The position numbers and the translations under genes were made by a program. A stretch of DNA of 64,000 nucleotides from Rhizobium sp. BK418 (GTDB lineage Bacteria; Pseudomonadota; Alphaproteobacteria; Rhizobiales; Rhizobiaceae): NCBI RefSeq assembly GCF_004341105.1, contig NZ_SLZK01000004.1:310001-374000 (forward strand). The letters are read 5' to 3'. Position 1 is the stretch's first letter, and every line of letters begins with the position of its first letter. Positions 34,546-43,192 of this stretch are shown one piece after another. The notes beneath the pieces were generated by a model. The model saw only the letters and a program-made list of their open reading frames with translations. It had not been told where the DNA came from and searched no databases.

Positions 34546-35179
34546 TCTGCTGTTGCGTTCCCTCTGGGAGACAGTGCTGATGACGGCGGGCTCCGGCGTG
34601 ATCTCGCTGGTCGCCGGCCTGCCGCTGGGTCTGGCGCTAGTGTTGACGAACCGCGGCGGCATTGCCGAAAATCTCTGGATCAATCGTATCCTCGGCGCCG
34701 TCATTAACGGCTTCCGCTCGGTGCCGTTCATTATCCTGCTGGTGGCACTGATTCCGATGACGCGATTGATCGTCGGAACTGCGATCGGCACCTGGGCTGC
34801 TATCGTTCCACTCGCTATCGCCGCCACGCCCTATTATGCCCGCATCGCCGAGGTGTCGTTGCGCGAGGTGGACCGTGGGTTGATCGATGCGGTGCGCGCC
34901 ATGGGCGGCAATCGTTGGACGATCATTCGCGAAGTTTTAGTGCCAGAAGCGCTGCCCGGCATTGTCGCGGGCTTCACGGTGACGCTGGTGACGTTGATCG
35001 GCGCATCGGCCATGGCCGGTGCCATCGGTGCCGGCGGTCTCGGTGATCTTGCTATCCGCTACGGCTACCAGCGTTTCGAAACCAACGTGATGATTGCGGT
35101 CGTCGTCGTGCTCATTGTGCTCGTCTGCGGCATCCAGTGGCTGGGCGACCGACTGGTCGCCCGCCTCGATCATCGCTAA
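34526..35179 (+). CDS. MetI-type ABC transporter permease
   Basis: A 217-residue inner-membrane permease with five membrane segments and the loop SLREVDRGLIDAVRAMGGNRW before GASAMAGAIGAGGLGDLAIRYGYQRF, which is the MetI hallmark. ATG 34526 has GGAGG at proper spacing; the upstream TTG 34520 is less likely. Its stop codon overlaps the stop of the convergent monooxygenase gene. Confidence 0.9.
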   Translation: MTPIMIDLLLRSLWETVLMTAGSGVISLVAGLPLGLALVLTNRGGIAENLWINRILGAVINGFRSVPFIILLVALIPMTRLIVGTAIGTWAAIVPLAIAATPYYARIAEVSLREVDRGLIDAVRAMGGNRWTIIREVLVPEALPGIVAGFTVTLVTLIGASAMAGAIGAGGLGDLAIRYGYQRFETNVMIAVVVVLIVLVCGIQWLGDRLVARLDHR

Positions 35180-36537
35180 AAACTACGTCTGAACTGTGCG
35201 GCGGGATGGCTGGCCGGCAGCCGGCCATTTCCACCGAATAGTTTTTGGCGCAGGGGTCCTTCTGTATGGTCTGCCTTGAACAGTCCGCGCTCCTGAAGCA
35301 CGGGCACGACGAGATCGACGAAATCGTTGAGGCTTTCGGGCGCCACGGTGCGCGCCAGATTGAAGCCGTCGATGCCACCCTCTTCGATCCAGCGCTGCAG
35401 TGTATCGGCGATCTGCACGGGCGAGCCGACGATCGGCTTCATGCGACTGCCGAGCACCATTTGGTCGATGATCTGGCGCTTGGTGACCGGCTTTGCCGCC
35501 TGCCTGGTGATCGCGGCCAACGCCGACTGATTGGCATTGGTCCAGCTCTGGTCAATCACGTCATCGAGGTCATATTTCGAGAGATCAACGCCAACAGAGG
35601 CGGAATAATGCGCAAGCGAAGCCTCGACGCTCGCATGCCTGCGATAGTCTTCAAGCTTCTCCTGTGCCTGGCTTTCGGTCGTGCCGACGACGACGGTGAT
35701 CAGACTCAGGATCTTGATCGCATCCGCACCGCGACCATTCGCTAGCGTCTTGGCGCGAAGCGCATCGACGGTTGGCCGCGCCGATTGTGGGTTCGGTCCC
35801 GCGATGAAAACGCATTCGGCATGGCGGGCGGCAAAATCCTGTCCGCGGGCTGAGGCGCCAGCCTGGAAGAGAAGGGGCGTACGCTGCGGGGAAGGCTCGG
35901 CAAGATGGATGCCTTCCATCTTGTAATATCGTCCGTGATGGCTGACGGCGCGGACCTTGGAAGCGTCGGCGAAAATATTGCGCTCCCGATCACGCAGCAC
36001 TGCATCGTCATCCCAGCTTCCCTCCCAGAGCTTGTAGAGAATTTCGAGATATTCCTCAGCAGCGTCATAACGCGCATCATGTTCCGGCAGCTTGTCGAAA
36101 CCCATGCTGCGGGCCGCACTGTCGAGATAGCCCGTAACGATGTTCCAGCCGATGCGGCCTTTGGTCAGGTGGTCAAGCGTCGACATGCGCCGTGCCAAAA
36201 GGAAGGGGGGCTCATAGGTCGTATTGACGGTCACGCCGAAGCCGAGATGTTTCGTGACGTAAGCCATCGCCGAGATCGGCATTAGCGGATCGTTGACCGG
36301 AATCTGTGCACCCGTTTCGATGACAGGGGCCGGGCTGTTCTTATAGACATCGTAAACGCCGACAATATCAGCAAGAAATATTCCGTCCAACTTGCCGCGT
36401 TCGGCCGTGCGCGCAAAGTCCGCCCAGTAATCAAGGTCGGTGTAATTGACGGAGCGATCGCGCGGATGCGTCCACATACCGTGATTGATATGGCCGACGC
36501 AGTTCATGTCGAAGGCGTAGATCTGCATTTTCTTCAT
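35176..36537 (-). CDS. FMN-dependent monooxygenase of the NtaA/SnaA/DszA family
   Basis: A 453-residue luciferase-like TIM-barrel monooxygenase. Typical segments are FDMNCVGHINHGMW, DGIFLADIVGVYD, GFGVTVNTTYEPPFLLARR, GRIGWNIVTGYLDSAARSMG and PLLFQAGASARGQDFAA. The family uses FMNH2 from a separate reductase to oxidise sulfones, aminocarboxylates or similar compounds. Located among sulfur transporters and not far from an MsuE-like reductase, it probably desulfurises an organosulfur compound; NtaA-type chelator oxidation is the alternative. It is divergent from the TauA-like gene across a 205-bp region and convergent with MetI. Confidence 0.87.
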   Translation of the reverse strand: MKKMQIYAFDMNCVGHINHGMWTHPRDRSVNYTDLDYWADFARTAERGKLDGIFLADIVGVYDVYKNSPAPVIETGAQIPVNDPLMPISAMAYVTKHLGFGVTVNTTYEPPFLLARRMSTLDHLTKGRIGWNIVTGYLDSAARSMGFDKLPEHDARYDAAEEYLEILYKLWEGSWDDDAVLRDRERNIFADASKVRAVSHHGRYYKMEGIHLAEPSPQRTPLLFQAGASARGQDFAARHAECVFIAGPNPQSARPTVDALRAKTLANGRGADAIKILSLITVVVGTTESQAQEKLEDYRRHASVEASLAHYSASVGVDLSKYDLDDVIDQSWTNANQSALAAITRQAAKPVTKRQIIDQMVLGSRMKPIVGSPVQIADTLQRWIEEGGIDGFNLARTVAPESLNDFVDLVVPVLQERGLFKADHTEGPLRQKLFGGNGRLPASHPAAQFRRSF

Positions 36538-36742
36538 CGAATACTGTCCCTGCGAATTTCGTCGGTCACTTCGAGGAATCGCGAGCGGGTCGGGAAACCA
36601 CCGTTTCTTCCTTCCAAATTAGAAGCAAATTGTCCCTTACCCCCAATTCCGGAAATTTTCTATCTCTATAAAATCTATAAATTTACGATGATCTATTCAC
36701 ATTCCCGAGGCGGAATGATTTTGAACATTGCGGGAGAGGGAT

Positions 36743-37747
36743 ATGAAAATCAACCGACGCAACCTGCTGGGCACGGCCGCCGCTGCTGCCCTCACCTTCA
36801 CCACCTATGCGACCCACGCTGCCGACGTCACTCTGAACATCGGCTATCAGCCGATCGTCGAGCCGTCGCGCGTGCCGCAGGTCGACGGCACCTATGAGAA
36901 GGAAACCGGTGCCAAGATCAACTGGCAGAAATTCGACAGCGGCGCTGATGTCATCACTGCCATCGCCTCCGGCTCCATCGATATCGGCTATGTCGGTTCG
37001 TCGCCGCTCGCCGCTGCTGCGAGTCGCGAACTGCCGATCGAGACGATTTATATCGTGGGACTGATCAGCGAGGCTGAAGCGCTCGCCGTCAAGAACATCA
37101 ACAAGCCGGAAGACCTGAAGGGCAAGAAGATCGCCACGCCCTTCGTCTCGACCGCGCATTACAGCCTGCTGACGGCGCTTAAGCATTGGAACGTCGATCC
37201 GAAATCGGTGCAGATCCTCAACTTGCGCCCGCCGGAAATCGCGGCTGCCTGGGAGCGGGGTGATATCGACGGCGCCTATGTCTGGGATCCGGTCCTGGCG
37301 CAATTGAAGAAGAACGGCAGCGTGCTTGCCACATCAGCAGATGTTACCAAGTGGGGCGGCCCAACCTTCGATGCCTGGATCGTCAGCAAGAAATTTGCCG
37401 AGGCCCACCCCGAAGCCGTCACCAGCTTCGTGAAGGTCACGGGAGCCGCCTATGCGTCCTATCGTGGCAATCCCGATAGCTGGAACGCGACCTCGCCGGA
37501 AGCCGAAAAGATCGCCAAGCTGACCGGCGCCAAGACCGATGAAGTGCCGGCTCTGCTCAAAGGCTACTATTTTCCGACCCTGCAGGAGCAGGCTAGTTCC
37601 GACCTTCTTGGAGGCGGCACAGCCAAGGCCGTCGCCGAAACCTCGTCCTTCCTTCTGGAGCAGGGCAAGATCCCCGGCGTGCTGAAGGATTACGGCCCTT
37701 ACGTCTCCGACCGCTGGGTCAAGGAAGCCGCAAAAGCGGGTCTCTGA
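36743..37747 (+). CDS. tauA: TauA-type sulfonate/taurine substrate-binding protein
   Basis: A 334-residue periplasmic binding protein of the TauA/SsuA family. The signal sequence (NRRNLLGTAAAAAL) contains a twin-arginine-like pair and is cleaved around residue 27. Typical ligand-lobe stretches are GYVGSSPLAAAASRELPIE and AAWERGDIDGAYVWDPVL, strongly TauA-like. GGGAGAGGG precedes ATG 36743. Ligand expected to be taurine or a related alkanesulfonate; no tauD dioxygenase lies nearby, so the desulfonating enzyme may be the divergent monooxygenase. Confidence 0.85.
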   Translation: MKINRRNLLGTAAAAALTFTTYATHAADVTLNIGYQPIVEPSRVPQVDGTYEKETGAKINWQKFDSGADVITAIASGSIDIGYVGSSPLAAAASRELPIETIYIVGLISEAEALAVKNINKPEDLKGKKIATPFVSTAHYSLLTALKHWNVDPKSVQILNLRPPEIAAAWERGDIDGAYVWDPVLAQLKKNGSVLATSADVTKWGGPTFDAWIVSKKFAEAHPEAVTSFVKVTGAAYASYRGNPDSWNATSPEAEKIAKLTGAKTDEVPALLKGYYFPTLQEQASSDLLGGGTAKAVAETSSFLLEQGKIPGVLKDYGPYVSDRWVKEAAKAGL

Positions 37748-37761
37748 TCCTCCCGAGGGTT

Positions 37762-37788
37762 CCGGCGCGGCTTGACTGCGCCGGTTTT
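37762..37788 (+). other. Stem-loop between tauA-like and tauB-like genes
   Basis: Perfect 7-bp stem CCGGCGC / GCGCCGG, 9-nt loop, followed by TTTT, 14 nt after the binding-protein stop. It could be a partial terminator or an mRNA-stabilising structure that lowers expression of the downstream transporter genes relative to the binding protein. Confidence 0.6.
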
Positions 37789-37803
37789 GAACAGGTGATC
37801 CCC

Positions 37804-38598
37804 ATGAGCATACTTTCACTGCAATCCCTATCGCTCGACTACGCTGAGGCGGGCACCCGTCAGAAGAGACGTGTGCTCGACGGCATCAACCTGCATATCG
37901 CTTCGGATGAGTTCGTCATCGTCATCGGCCGGTCGGGCTCGGGCAAGACCAGCCTTCTCAATCTCGCGGCCGGTTTCACGGAGCCCAGTGAGGGACGCGT
38001 CTCGGTAGACGGCAAAGAGATTGACGGCCCAGGCGCTGACCGGGCTGTCGTCTTTCAAGATGATGCGCTCTATCCCTGGCTGAGCGCTGTCGGGAATGTT
38101 GCCTTTCCCTTGAAGCTTCAGGGCATTGCCAGGGCCGAAAGACAGAGCCACGCAGAGGAGCTGCTCGCGAAAGTCGGCCTTGAAGGCGCGGGTCACAAGA
38201 ATATCTGGGAGCTCTCCGGCGGCATGCGCCAGCGTGTTGGTATCGCGCGCGCCCTTGCCTCCGGTCCGCGCTTCCTTCTGCTCGATGAGCCACTTGGCGC
38301 GCTGGATGCCCTGACGCGCAGCCGTATGCAAAAATTCCTGCTTGAGGTCTGGGCCGGAAGCAAGACCTCTGCCTTGCTCATCACCCACAGTATTGACGAG
38401 GCCCTGCTGCTTGCCACGCGCGTCATCGTGCTGGCCCCCAATCCCGGTCGTATCGTCGCCGATGTCAGGACCGAGTTTGGCAAGGCGCTTCTGGACGGTA
38501 AAAGTGTCAAGGAGATCAAGATGTTCGCAGCATTCAAGAGCCTGCACGACGAACTGACCGCTCTCATCCACGGGGATGAAGAGGAGATTGCCGCATGA
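37804..38598 (+). CDS. tauB: TauB/SsuB-type ABC transporter ATPase
   Basis: A 264-residue ATPase for nitrate/sulfonate/taurine-type uptake. Walker A GRSGSGKT at 42-49, Q-loop VFQDDALYPWLS (TauB-like), signature LSGGMRQRVGIAR, Walker B LLLDEPLGALDALTR, H-loop THSIDEA. ATG 37804 follows AGGTG; a GTG 9 bp earlier is possible. Its stop overlaps the permease start by 4 bp. Confidence 0.9.
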   Translation: MSILSLQSLSLDYAEAGTRQKRRVLDGINLHIASDEFVIVIGRSGSGKTSLLNLAAGFTEPSEGRVSVDGKEIDGPGADRAVVFQDDALYPWLSAVGNVAFPLKLQGIARAERQSHAEELLAKVGLEGAGHKNIWELSGGMRQRVGIARALASGPRFLLLDEPLGALDALTRSRMQKFLLEVWAGSKTSALLITHSIDEALLLATRVIVLAPNPGRIVADVRTEFGKALLDGKSVKEIKMFAAFKSLHDELTALIHGDEEEIAA

Positions 38599-39425
38599 GT
38601 GTCGAGACAGAAACTCTCACGCCTGCGGTTTCCGATCAGCTGGTAGAAGCGCAGCCCAAACGTCGTGGCACCTTGACGATCTCGCTAGCGTCAATTGCCG
38701 TCATCATCGCTGGCTGGAGCCTTGCCTCGGCCTATGGGGCCGTCTCGCCGGTCTTCCTGCCATCACCACTCACCGTTGTAAAATCGCTCGTCAATGTGGC
38801 CGTCAACGGCTTCGTTGATTCCACGCTTGCCGAACATACTGTGGCAAGCCTGTTGCGTATCTTTGCGGCGCTTGCGGTTTCGCTCCTCATCGGCGTGCCT
38901 GCAGGCCTTGCCATCGCCACCAGCCGCATTGGCAAGGGCATTCTTGATCCGATCGTCGAGTTTCTACGCCCGTTGCCGCCGCTTGCCTATCTGCCGCTGA
39001 TCATCATCTGGGTAGGGATCGGCGAGGCCTCGAAAGTTACGGTGATCTCGCTTGCGATGCTGCCGCCGATCATCCTGTCGACGGCGTCGGGTGTCAAATC
39101 CGCCCCTGCAGATTTCGTCAACGCCGCCCGCTCCTTCGGTGCCAGCCGGTTGCAGGTGCTGCTGCATGTCATTCTACCAGGCGCCATTCCGTCGATCCTG
39201 ACTGGCACGCGCATTGCGCTCGGCGCCGGCTGGTCGACGCTGGTCGCAGCCGAGTTGGTGGCGGCAAGCCAAGGCCTCGGCTTCATGATTCAGTCGGCGG
39301 CGCAGTTTCTGGTAACGGATATCGTTATCGGCGGCATTATCGTCATCGCAGCGATCGCCTTCCTGCTGGAATTACTGGCGCGGCTGATCGAGCGGCTCCT
39401 CGTGCCCTGGGCTGCGCATCGCTGA
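38595..39425 (+). CDS. tauC: TauC/SsuC-type ABC transporter permease
   Basis: A 276-residue inner-membrane permease. A cytoplasmic N-terminus of about 27 residues is followed by the first membrane segment; PIVEFLRPLPPLAYLPLIIIW and the EAA-like loop FVNAARSFGASRLQVLLHVILPGAIPSIL are classical for the family, as is GWSTLVAAELVAASQGLGFMI near the C-terminus. Last gene of the tauABC-like operon. Confidence 0.9.
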   Translation: MSVETETLTPAVSDQLVEAQPKRRGTLTISLASIAVIIAGWSLASAYGAVSPVFLPSPLTVVKSLVNVAVNGFVDSTLAEHTVASLLRIFAALAVSLLIGVPAGLAIATSRIGKGILDPIVEFLRPLPPLAYLPLIIIWVGIGEASKVTVISLAMLPPIILSTASGVKSAPADFVNAARSFGASRLQVLLHVILPGAIPSILTGTRIALGAGWSTLVAAELVAASQGLGFMIQSAAQFLVTDIVIGGIIVIAAIAFLLELLARLIERLLVPWAAHR

Positions 39426-39524
39426 AGGTCTATCATCGCTTTGCCGATCAAATTATCCTAAGGCTGTATCGCGCTGCGTAACCGCAAGGTGATAGCGTGT
39501 GCGCGGACAATGCCGGAGGATGAA

Positions 39525-41660
39525 ATGACCAAGAAGACGCTCTCGGACTGGGAGGCACTGGCGGAAAAGGAGCTGCGTGCAGCGCCGGAAGCGCTGACCT
39601 GGCACACGCCCGAAGGCATCGACGTCAAACCGCTTTATACGGCTGCTGATCTCGATGGTGCCGATGCGGACACCCTTCCCGGCTTTGCGCCATTCACCCG
39701 CGGCCCGCGCGCCACCATGTATGCCGGCCGCCCTTGGACGATCCGGCAATATGCCGGCTTCTCGACCGCCGAGGAATCCAACGCCTTTTATCGACGCAAT
39801 CTTGCCGCCGGCCAGAAGGGACTTTCCGTCGCCTTCGATCTCGCCACCCATCGCGGTTATGACAGCGATCATCCGCGCGTCGTGGGCGATGTCGGCAAGG
39901 CGGGCGTGGCAATCGACAGCGTCGAAGACATGAAGATCCTCTTCGATGGCATTCCGCTGCAGGACATGTCCGTCTCTATGACCATGAATGGCGCGGTCAT
40001 TCCAATTCTGGCCAGCTTCATCGTCGCCGGCGAGGAGCAGGGTGTTTCGAAGGCAGAGCTCTCAGGGACCATCCAGAACGATATTCTCAAGGAGTTCATG
40101 GTCCGTAACACCTATATCTACCCGCCCGAGCCCTCGATGCGCATCGTTGCCGATATCATCGAATACACGGCAAGGGAGATGCCGAAATTCAATTCGATCT
40201 CTATCTCCGGCTATCATATGCAGGAGGCAGGTGCGACGCTGGTCCAGGAGCTTGCCTTCACGCTCGCCGATGGGCGCGAATATGTGCGCGCGGCAATCGC
40301 CAAGGGATTGAATGTCGATGATTTCGCCGGCCGGCTTTCCTTTTTCTTTGCGATCGGCATGAACTTCTTCATGGAGGCGGCCAAGCTCCGCGCCGCCCGC
40401 CTGCTCTGGACCCGCATCATGGAGGAGTTCCAGCCGAAGAAGGCCTCCTCGCTGATGTTGCGTACCCATTGCCAGACCTCGGGTGTGTCACTGCAGGAGC
40501 AGGATCCGTATAACAACATCATCCGCACGGCTTTCGAAGCGATGTCGGCCGTGCTCGGCGGCACGCAGTCGCTTCACACCAATTCCTTCGACGAGGCGAT
40601 TGCGCTACCGACGGAATTTTCCGCTCGTATTGCCCGCAATACCCAACTCATCCTCCAGCACGAGACCGGCGTCACCAAAGTCGTCGATCCGCTCGCGGGC
40701 TCCTACTATGTGGAAAGCCTGACGAAGGAACTGGCCGAAAAGGCCTGGGCGTTGATCGAGGAAGTCGAGGCTCTCGGCGGCATGACAAAAGCCGTCAACG
40801 AGGGCCTGCCGAAGCGGCTGATCGAGGAGGCTGCGGCTCGGCGCCAGGCAGCAGTCGACAAGGGCGACGAGGTCATTGTCGGCGTCAACAAATACCGGTT
40901 GGAGACCGAGCAGCCGATCGACATTCTGGAGATCGACAACAGCGCGGTGCGTGCCGCTCAGATCCGCCGTATCGAGGAAACCAAGCGCCGTCGCGACGGC
41001 GCGAAGGCGAAGGAGGCGCTGGCGAAATTGTCTGAGGTCGCCCGCACCGGTAACGGCAACCTGCTGGCCGCTGCCGTCGAAGCCGCCAGGGCGCGTGCCA
41101 CCGTCGGTGAAATCTCCGATGCAATGCGCGAGGTTTTCGGCGATCATTTCGCCACACCGAAGGTGATCCGCGGCATTTATGGCACTGCCTATCGCGACGA
41201 GCCTGAACTCGAAGTCCTGAAAGCCAGGATGGCCGACGTAACCGAAGCCATGGGCCGCAAGCCGAAGATCATGGTCGCCAAGCTCGGCCAGGACGGGCAT
41301 GATCGCGGCGCCAAGGTGATCGCCTCCGCCTTCGGGGACGTCGGCTTTGACGTTCTCGCCGGACCGTTGTTCCAAACTCCTGAAGAGGCGGCTGGCATGG
41401 CGCTCGAAGAGAAAGTCAATGTCATCGGCGTCTCGTCACTAGCGGCCGGTCACCGGACGCTATTGCCGCAGTTGATCGATCGGCTGAAGGAGCAGGGCGG
41501 TGGCGATATCATTGTCGTCTGTGGCGGCGTTATTCCACGCCAGGACTATGAATTCCTCCACGAACACGGTGTTGCCGCCGTTTTCGGTCCGGGCACGAAT
41601 GTGCTGGAGGCCGCGAACTCCGTTCTCGACCTCCTGCAGGGCATCAGGCGGAACCAATAA
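39525..41660 (+). CDS. Methylmalonyl-CoA mutase
   Basis: A 711-residue adenosylcobalamin-dependent mutase in a single chain. The substrate barrel contains PWTIRQYAGFSTAEESN, RTHCQTSGVSLQEQDPYNN and HTNSFDEAIALP, which indicate methylmalonyl-CoA rather than isobutyryl- or ethylmalonyl-CoA specificity. The C-terminal B12-binding domain has GQDGHDRG (cobalt-ligating His), SSLAAGHRTLLP and GGVIPRQDY. It converts (R)-methylmalonyl-CoA to succinyl-CoA, the exit of propionyl-CoA from isoleucine and valine. ATG 39525 is preceded by GGAGGA with short spacing. No MeaB chaperone or epimerase lies beside it; its stop nearly touches the convergent FAH-family gene. Confidence 0.93.
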   Translation: MTKKTLSDWEALAEKELRAAPEALTWHTPEGIDVKPLYTAADLDGADADTLPGFAPFTRGPRATMYAGRPWTIRQYAGFSTAEESNAFYRRNLAAGQKGLSVAFDLATHRGYDSDHPRVVGDVGKAGVAIDSVEDMKILFDGIPLQDMSVSMTMNGAVIPILASFIVAGEEQGVSKAELSGTIQNDILKEFMVRNTYIYPPEPSMRIVADIIEYTAREMPKFNSISISGYHMQEAGATLVQELAFTLADGREYVRAAIAKGLNVDDFAGRLSFFFAIGMNFFMEAAKLRAARLLWTRIMEEFQPKKASSLMLRTHCQTSGVSLQEQDPYNNIIRTAFEAMSAVLGGTQSLHTNSFDEAIALPTEFSARIARNTQLILQHETGVTKVVDPLAGSYYVESLTKELAEKAWALIEEVEALGGMTKAVNEGLPKRLIEEAAARRQAAVDKGDEVIVGVNKYRLETEQPIDILEIDNSAVRAAQIRRIEETKRRRDGAKAKEALAKLSEVARTGNGNLLAAAVEAARARATVGEISDAMREVFGDHFATPKVIRGIYGTAYRDEPELEVLKARMADVTEAMGRKPKIMVAKLGQDGHDRGAKVIASAFGDVGFDVLAGPLFQTPEEAAGMALEEKVNVIGVSSLAAGHRTLLPQLIDRLKEQGGGDIIVVCGGVIPRQDYEFLHEHGVAAVFGPGTNVLEAANSVLDLLQGIRRNQ

Positions 41661-41661
41661 C

Positions 41662-42822
41662 CTAAAGCAGTCCACGCTTTGCGAGATTACCCATCAGCGC
41701 CGAAATGCCGAAAGTCCAGGGCGGGCATTCGGTCGAAAGCTTGACGGTATTGACCAGTGCCCCGAGGCCTGCCGACGAAATCTCCACCACGTCGCCGATC
41801 TTGTGCGTGAAGCCCTGGTTCTTCGCATCTCGATCTTGTGTTGGCGCAAAGAGCGTGCCGAGGAACAGCATGAATCCGTCAGGATACTGATGATGGGCGC
41901 CGACCGTCTGCTTGACGAGATCAGTCGGATCGCGGCTGATCTGCGACATCGAGCTCTTGCCGTGCAGGACGAAGCCGTCCTCACCAGTGACTTTGAGGTC
42001 GAGTTCGGCCTTGCGCACGTCATCGAGGCTGTAGCTTTCATCAAAGAGGCGGATGAAGGGGCCGATGGAGCAGGATGCATTGTTGTCCTTCGCCTTGCCG
42101 AGCAGCAGAGCGGAGCGGCCTTCGACATCGCGTAGGTTCACGTCGTTGCCAAGTGTGGCGCCCTTGATCTCGCCGCGGCTGTTGACCGCCAGGACGATTT
42201 CCGGCTCCGGATTGTTCCAGGTCGAGATCGGGTGAAGGCCGACGTCCGAGCCCCAGCCGACGGCTGAGAGGACCGGCGACTTCGTGAACACCTCCGCATC
42301 CGGGCCGATGCCGACTTCGAGATATTGTGACCAGATGCCTTCCTCGATCAGCGCCTGCTTGACCTTGGCGGCTTCCGGGGAACCGGCCTTGATATTGGTC
42401 AGGCTGCCGCCGATCAGGGCACTGACGCGTTCGCGAATGGAGGCGGCCCGGTCCGGATTGCCGGCCGCTTTTTCCTCGATGACGCGTTCGATCATCGATT
42501 GTGCGAACGTCACGCCGCAGGCCTTGATTGCCTGCAGGTCGGCAGGGGCGAGAAGAAAGGCTTTGCGCGCATCCGGCTTGCCGGTGCTGTTTGCCGCGAT
42601 CTCCTCCAGAGTGCCGAGCGGCTTGCCCGCTGCTCCGCGAACGAACTCCGCTGCGTCGGCTCGCTCCAGCAGAGCGCTCAGGGTCGGGGTTGCGGAAGAG
42701 CTGATGTCGACGAGGGCGCCGTCGCGCAGCGTCACAATGCTCGGTCCGGCAACTTCCGGGTTCCAGGTACGGCCGACAAACAGGCCGCCCAAAGCGGCAG
42801 CATCGAGGGGAGAATGGGACAT
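41662..42822 (-). CDS. Fumarylacetoacetate hydrolase-family protein
   Basis: A 386-residue protein whose C-terminal two thirds is the FAH fold: metal ligands are expected in NPEPEIVLAVN (Glu residues) and LGNDVNLRD (Asp), with IGPFIRLFD and HGKSSMSQ following. The N-terminal part (1-120) is the longer type seen in sugar-acid hydratases and dehydratases rather than classical FAH. Divergent from two Gfo/Idh-type oxidoreductases and a VOC protein, it is likely part of a sugar or polyol catabolic set. The exact reaction (hydratase, dehydratase or hydrolase of a 2-oxo acid) is not determinable. Confidence 0.8.
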   Translation of the reverse strand: MSHSPLDAAALGGLFVGRTWNPEVAGPSIVTLRDGALVDISSSATPTLSALLERADAAEFVRGAAGKPLGTLEEIAANSTGKPDARKAFLLAPADLQAIKACGVTFAQSMIERVIEEKAAGNPDRAASIRERVSALIGGSLTNIKAGSPEAAKVKQALIEEGIWSQYLEVGIGPDAEVFTKSPVLSAVGWGSDVGLHPISTWNNPEPEIVLAVNSRGEIKGATLGNDVNLRDVEGRSALLLGKAKDNNASCSIGPFIRLFDESYSLDDVRKAELDLKVTGEDGFVLHGKSSMSQISRDPTDLVKQTVGAHHQYPDGFMLFLGTLFAPTQDRDAKNQGFTHKIGDVVEISSAGLGALVNTVKLSTECPPWTFGISALMGNLAKRGLL

Positions 42823-43192
42823 GGTGATCTTCCGTCACAGATGGAGCGGGGAGCGCTCCTGCAGATATGGATAGCTGCCGTCCTCCTACCCGACGGCGCC
42901 TGAAAATCGAGCACATTCGTCGGGCAAGAGCAAGGCTCATCAGGCAGAAAGAAGTTTGCGCCGGCTTTATGCTCCGGTGAAGCAACTGCGTGCCATAGCG
43001 GCATTTCGTCATAACTTATAACTATTTAGATACAAAATAACTCTTCTGTTTCATATACTTACCTATGGGGGAAAACTATTTTGCCGCCGATCTCGCCTTG
43101 ACAGGACCTCTCTTTCGTTATCTGGTTTGCACCATGGAGGAGGGTCGGCGGATGCCGACCTGCGAAATTTTCCCCGGGAGGATAATATTGCG
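42823..43192. other. Divergent intergenic region FAH-family gene / Gfo-Idh gene
   Basis: A 370-bp gap. The stretch 43010-43075 is AT-rich (CATAACTTATAACTATTTAGATAC) and likely contains promoters. A hairpin GGTCGGC-GGAT-GCCGACC (43143-43160) lies in the probable leader of the oxidoreductase gene, 32 nt before its start. The ribosome-binding site is GGGAGGA at 43176-43182. No gene recognised. Confidence 0.45.

Noticed and set aside
43143..43160. Hairpin GGTCGGC-GGAT-GCCGACC as a riboswitch
   Set aside because: A single stem-loop in the leader of the Gfo/Idh gene; no further conserved riboswitch elements can be seen.
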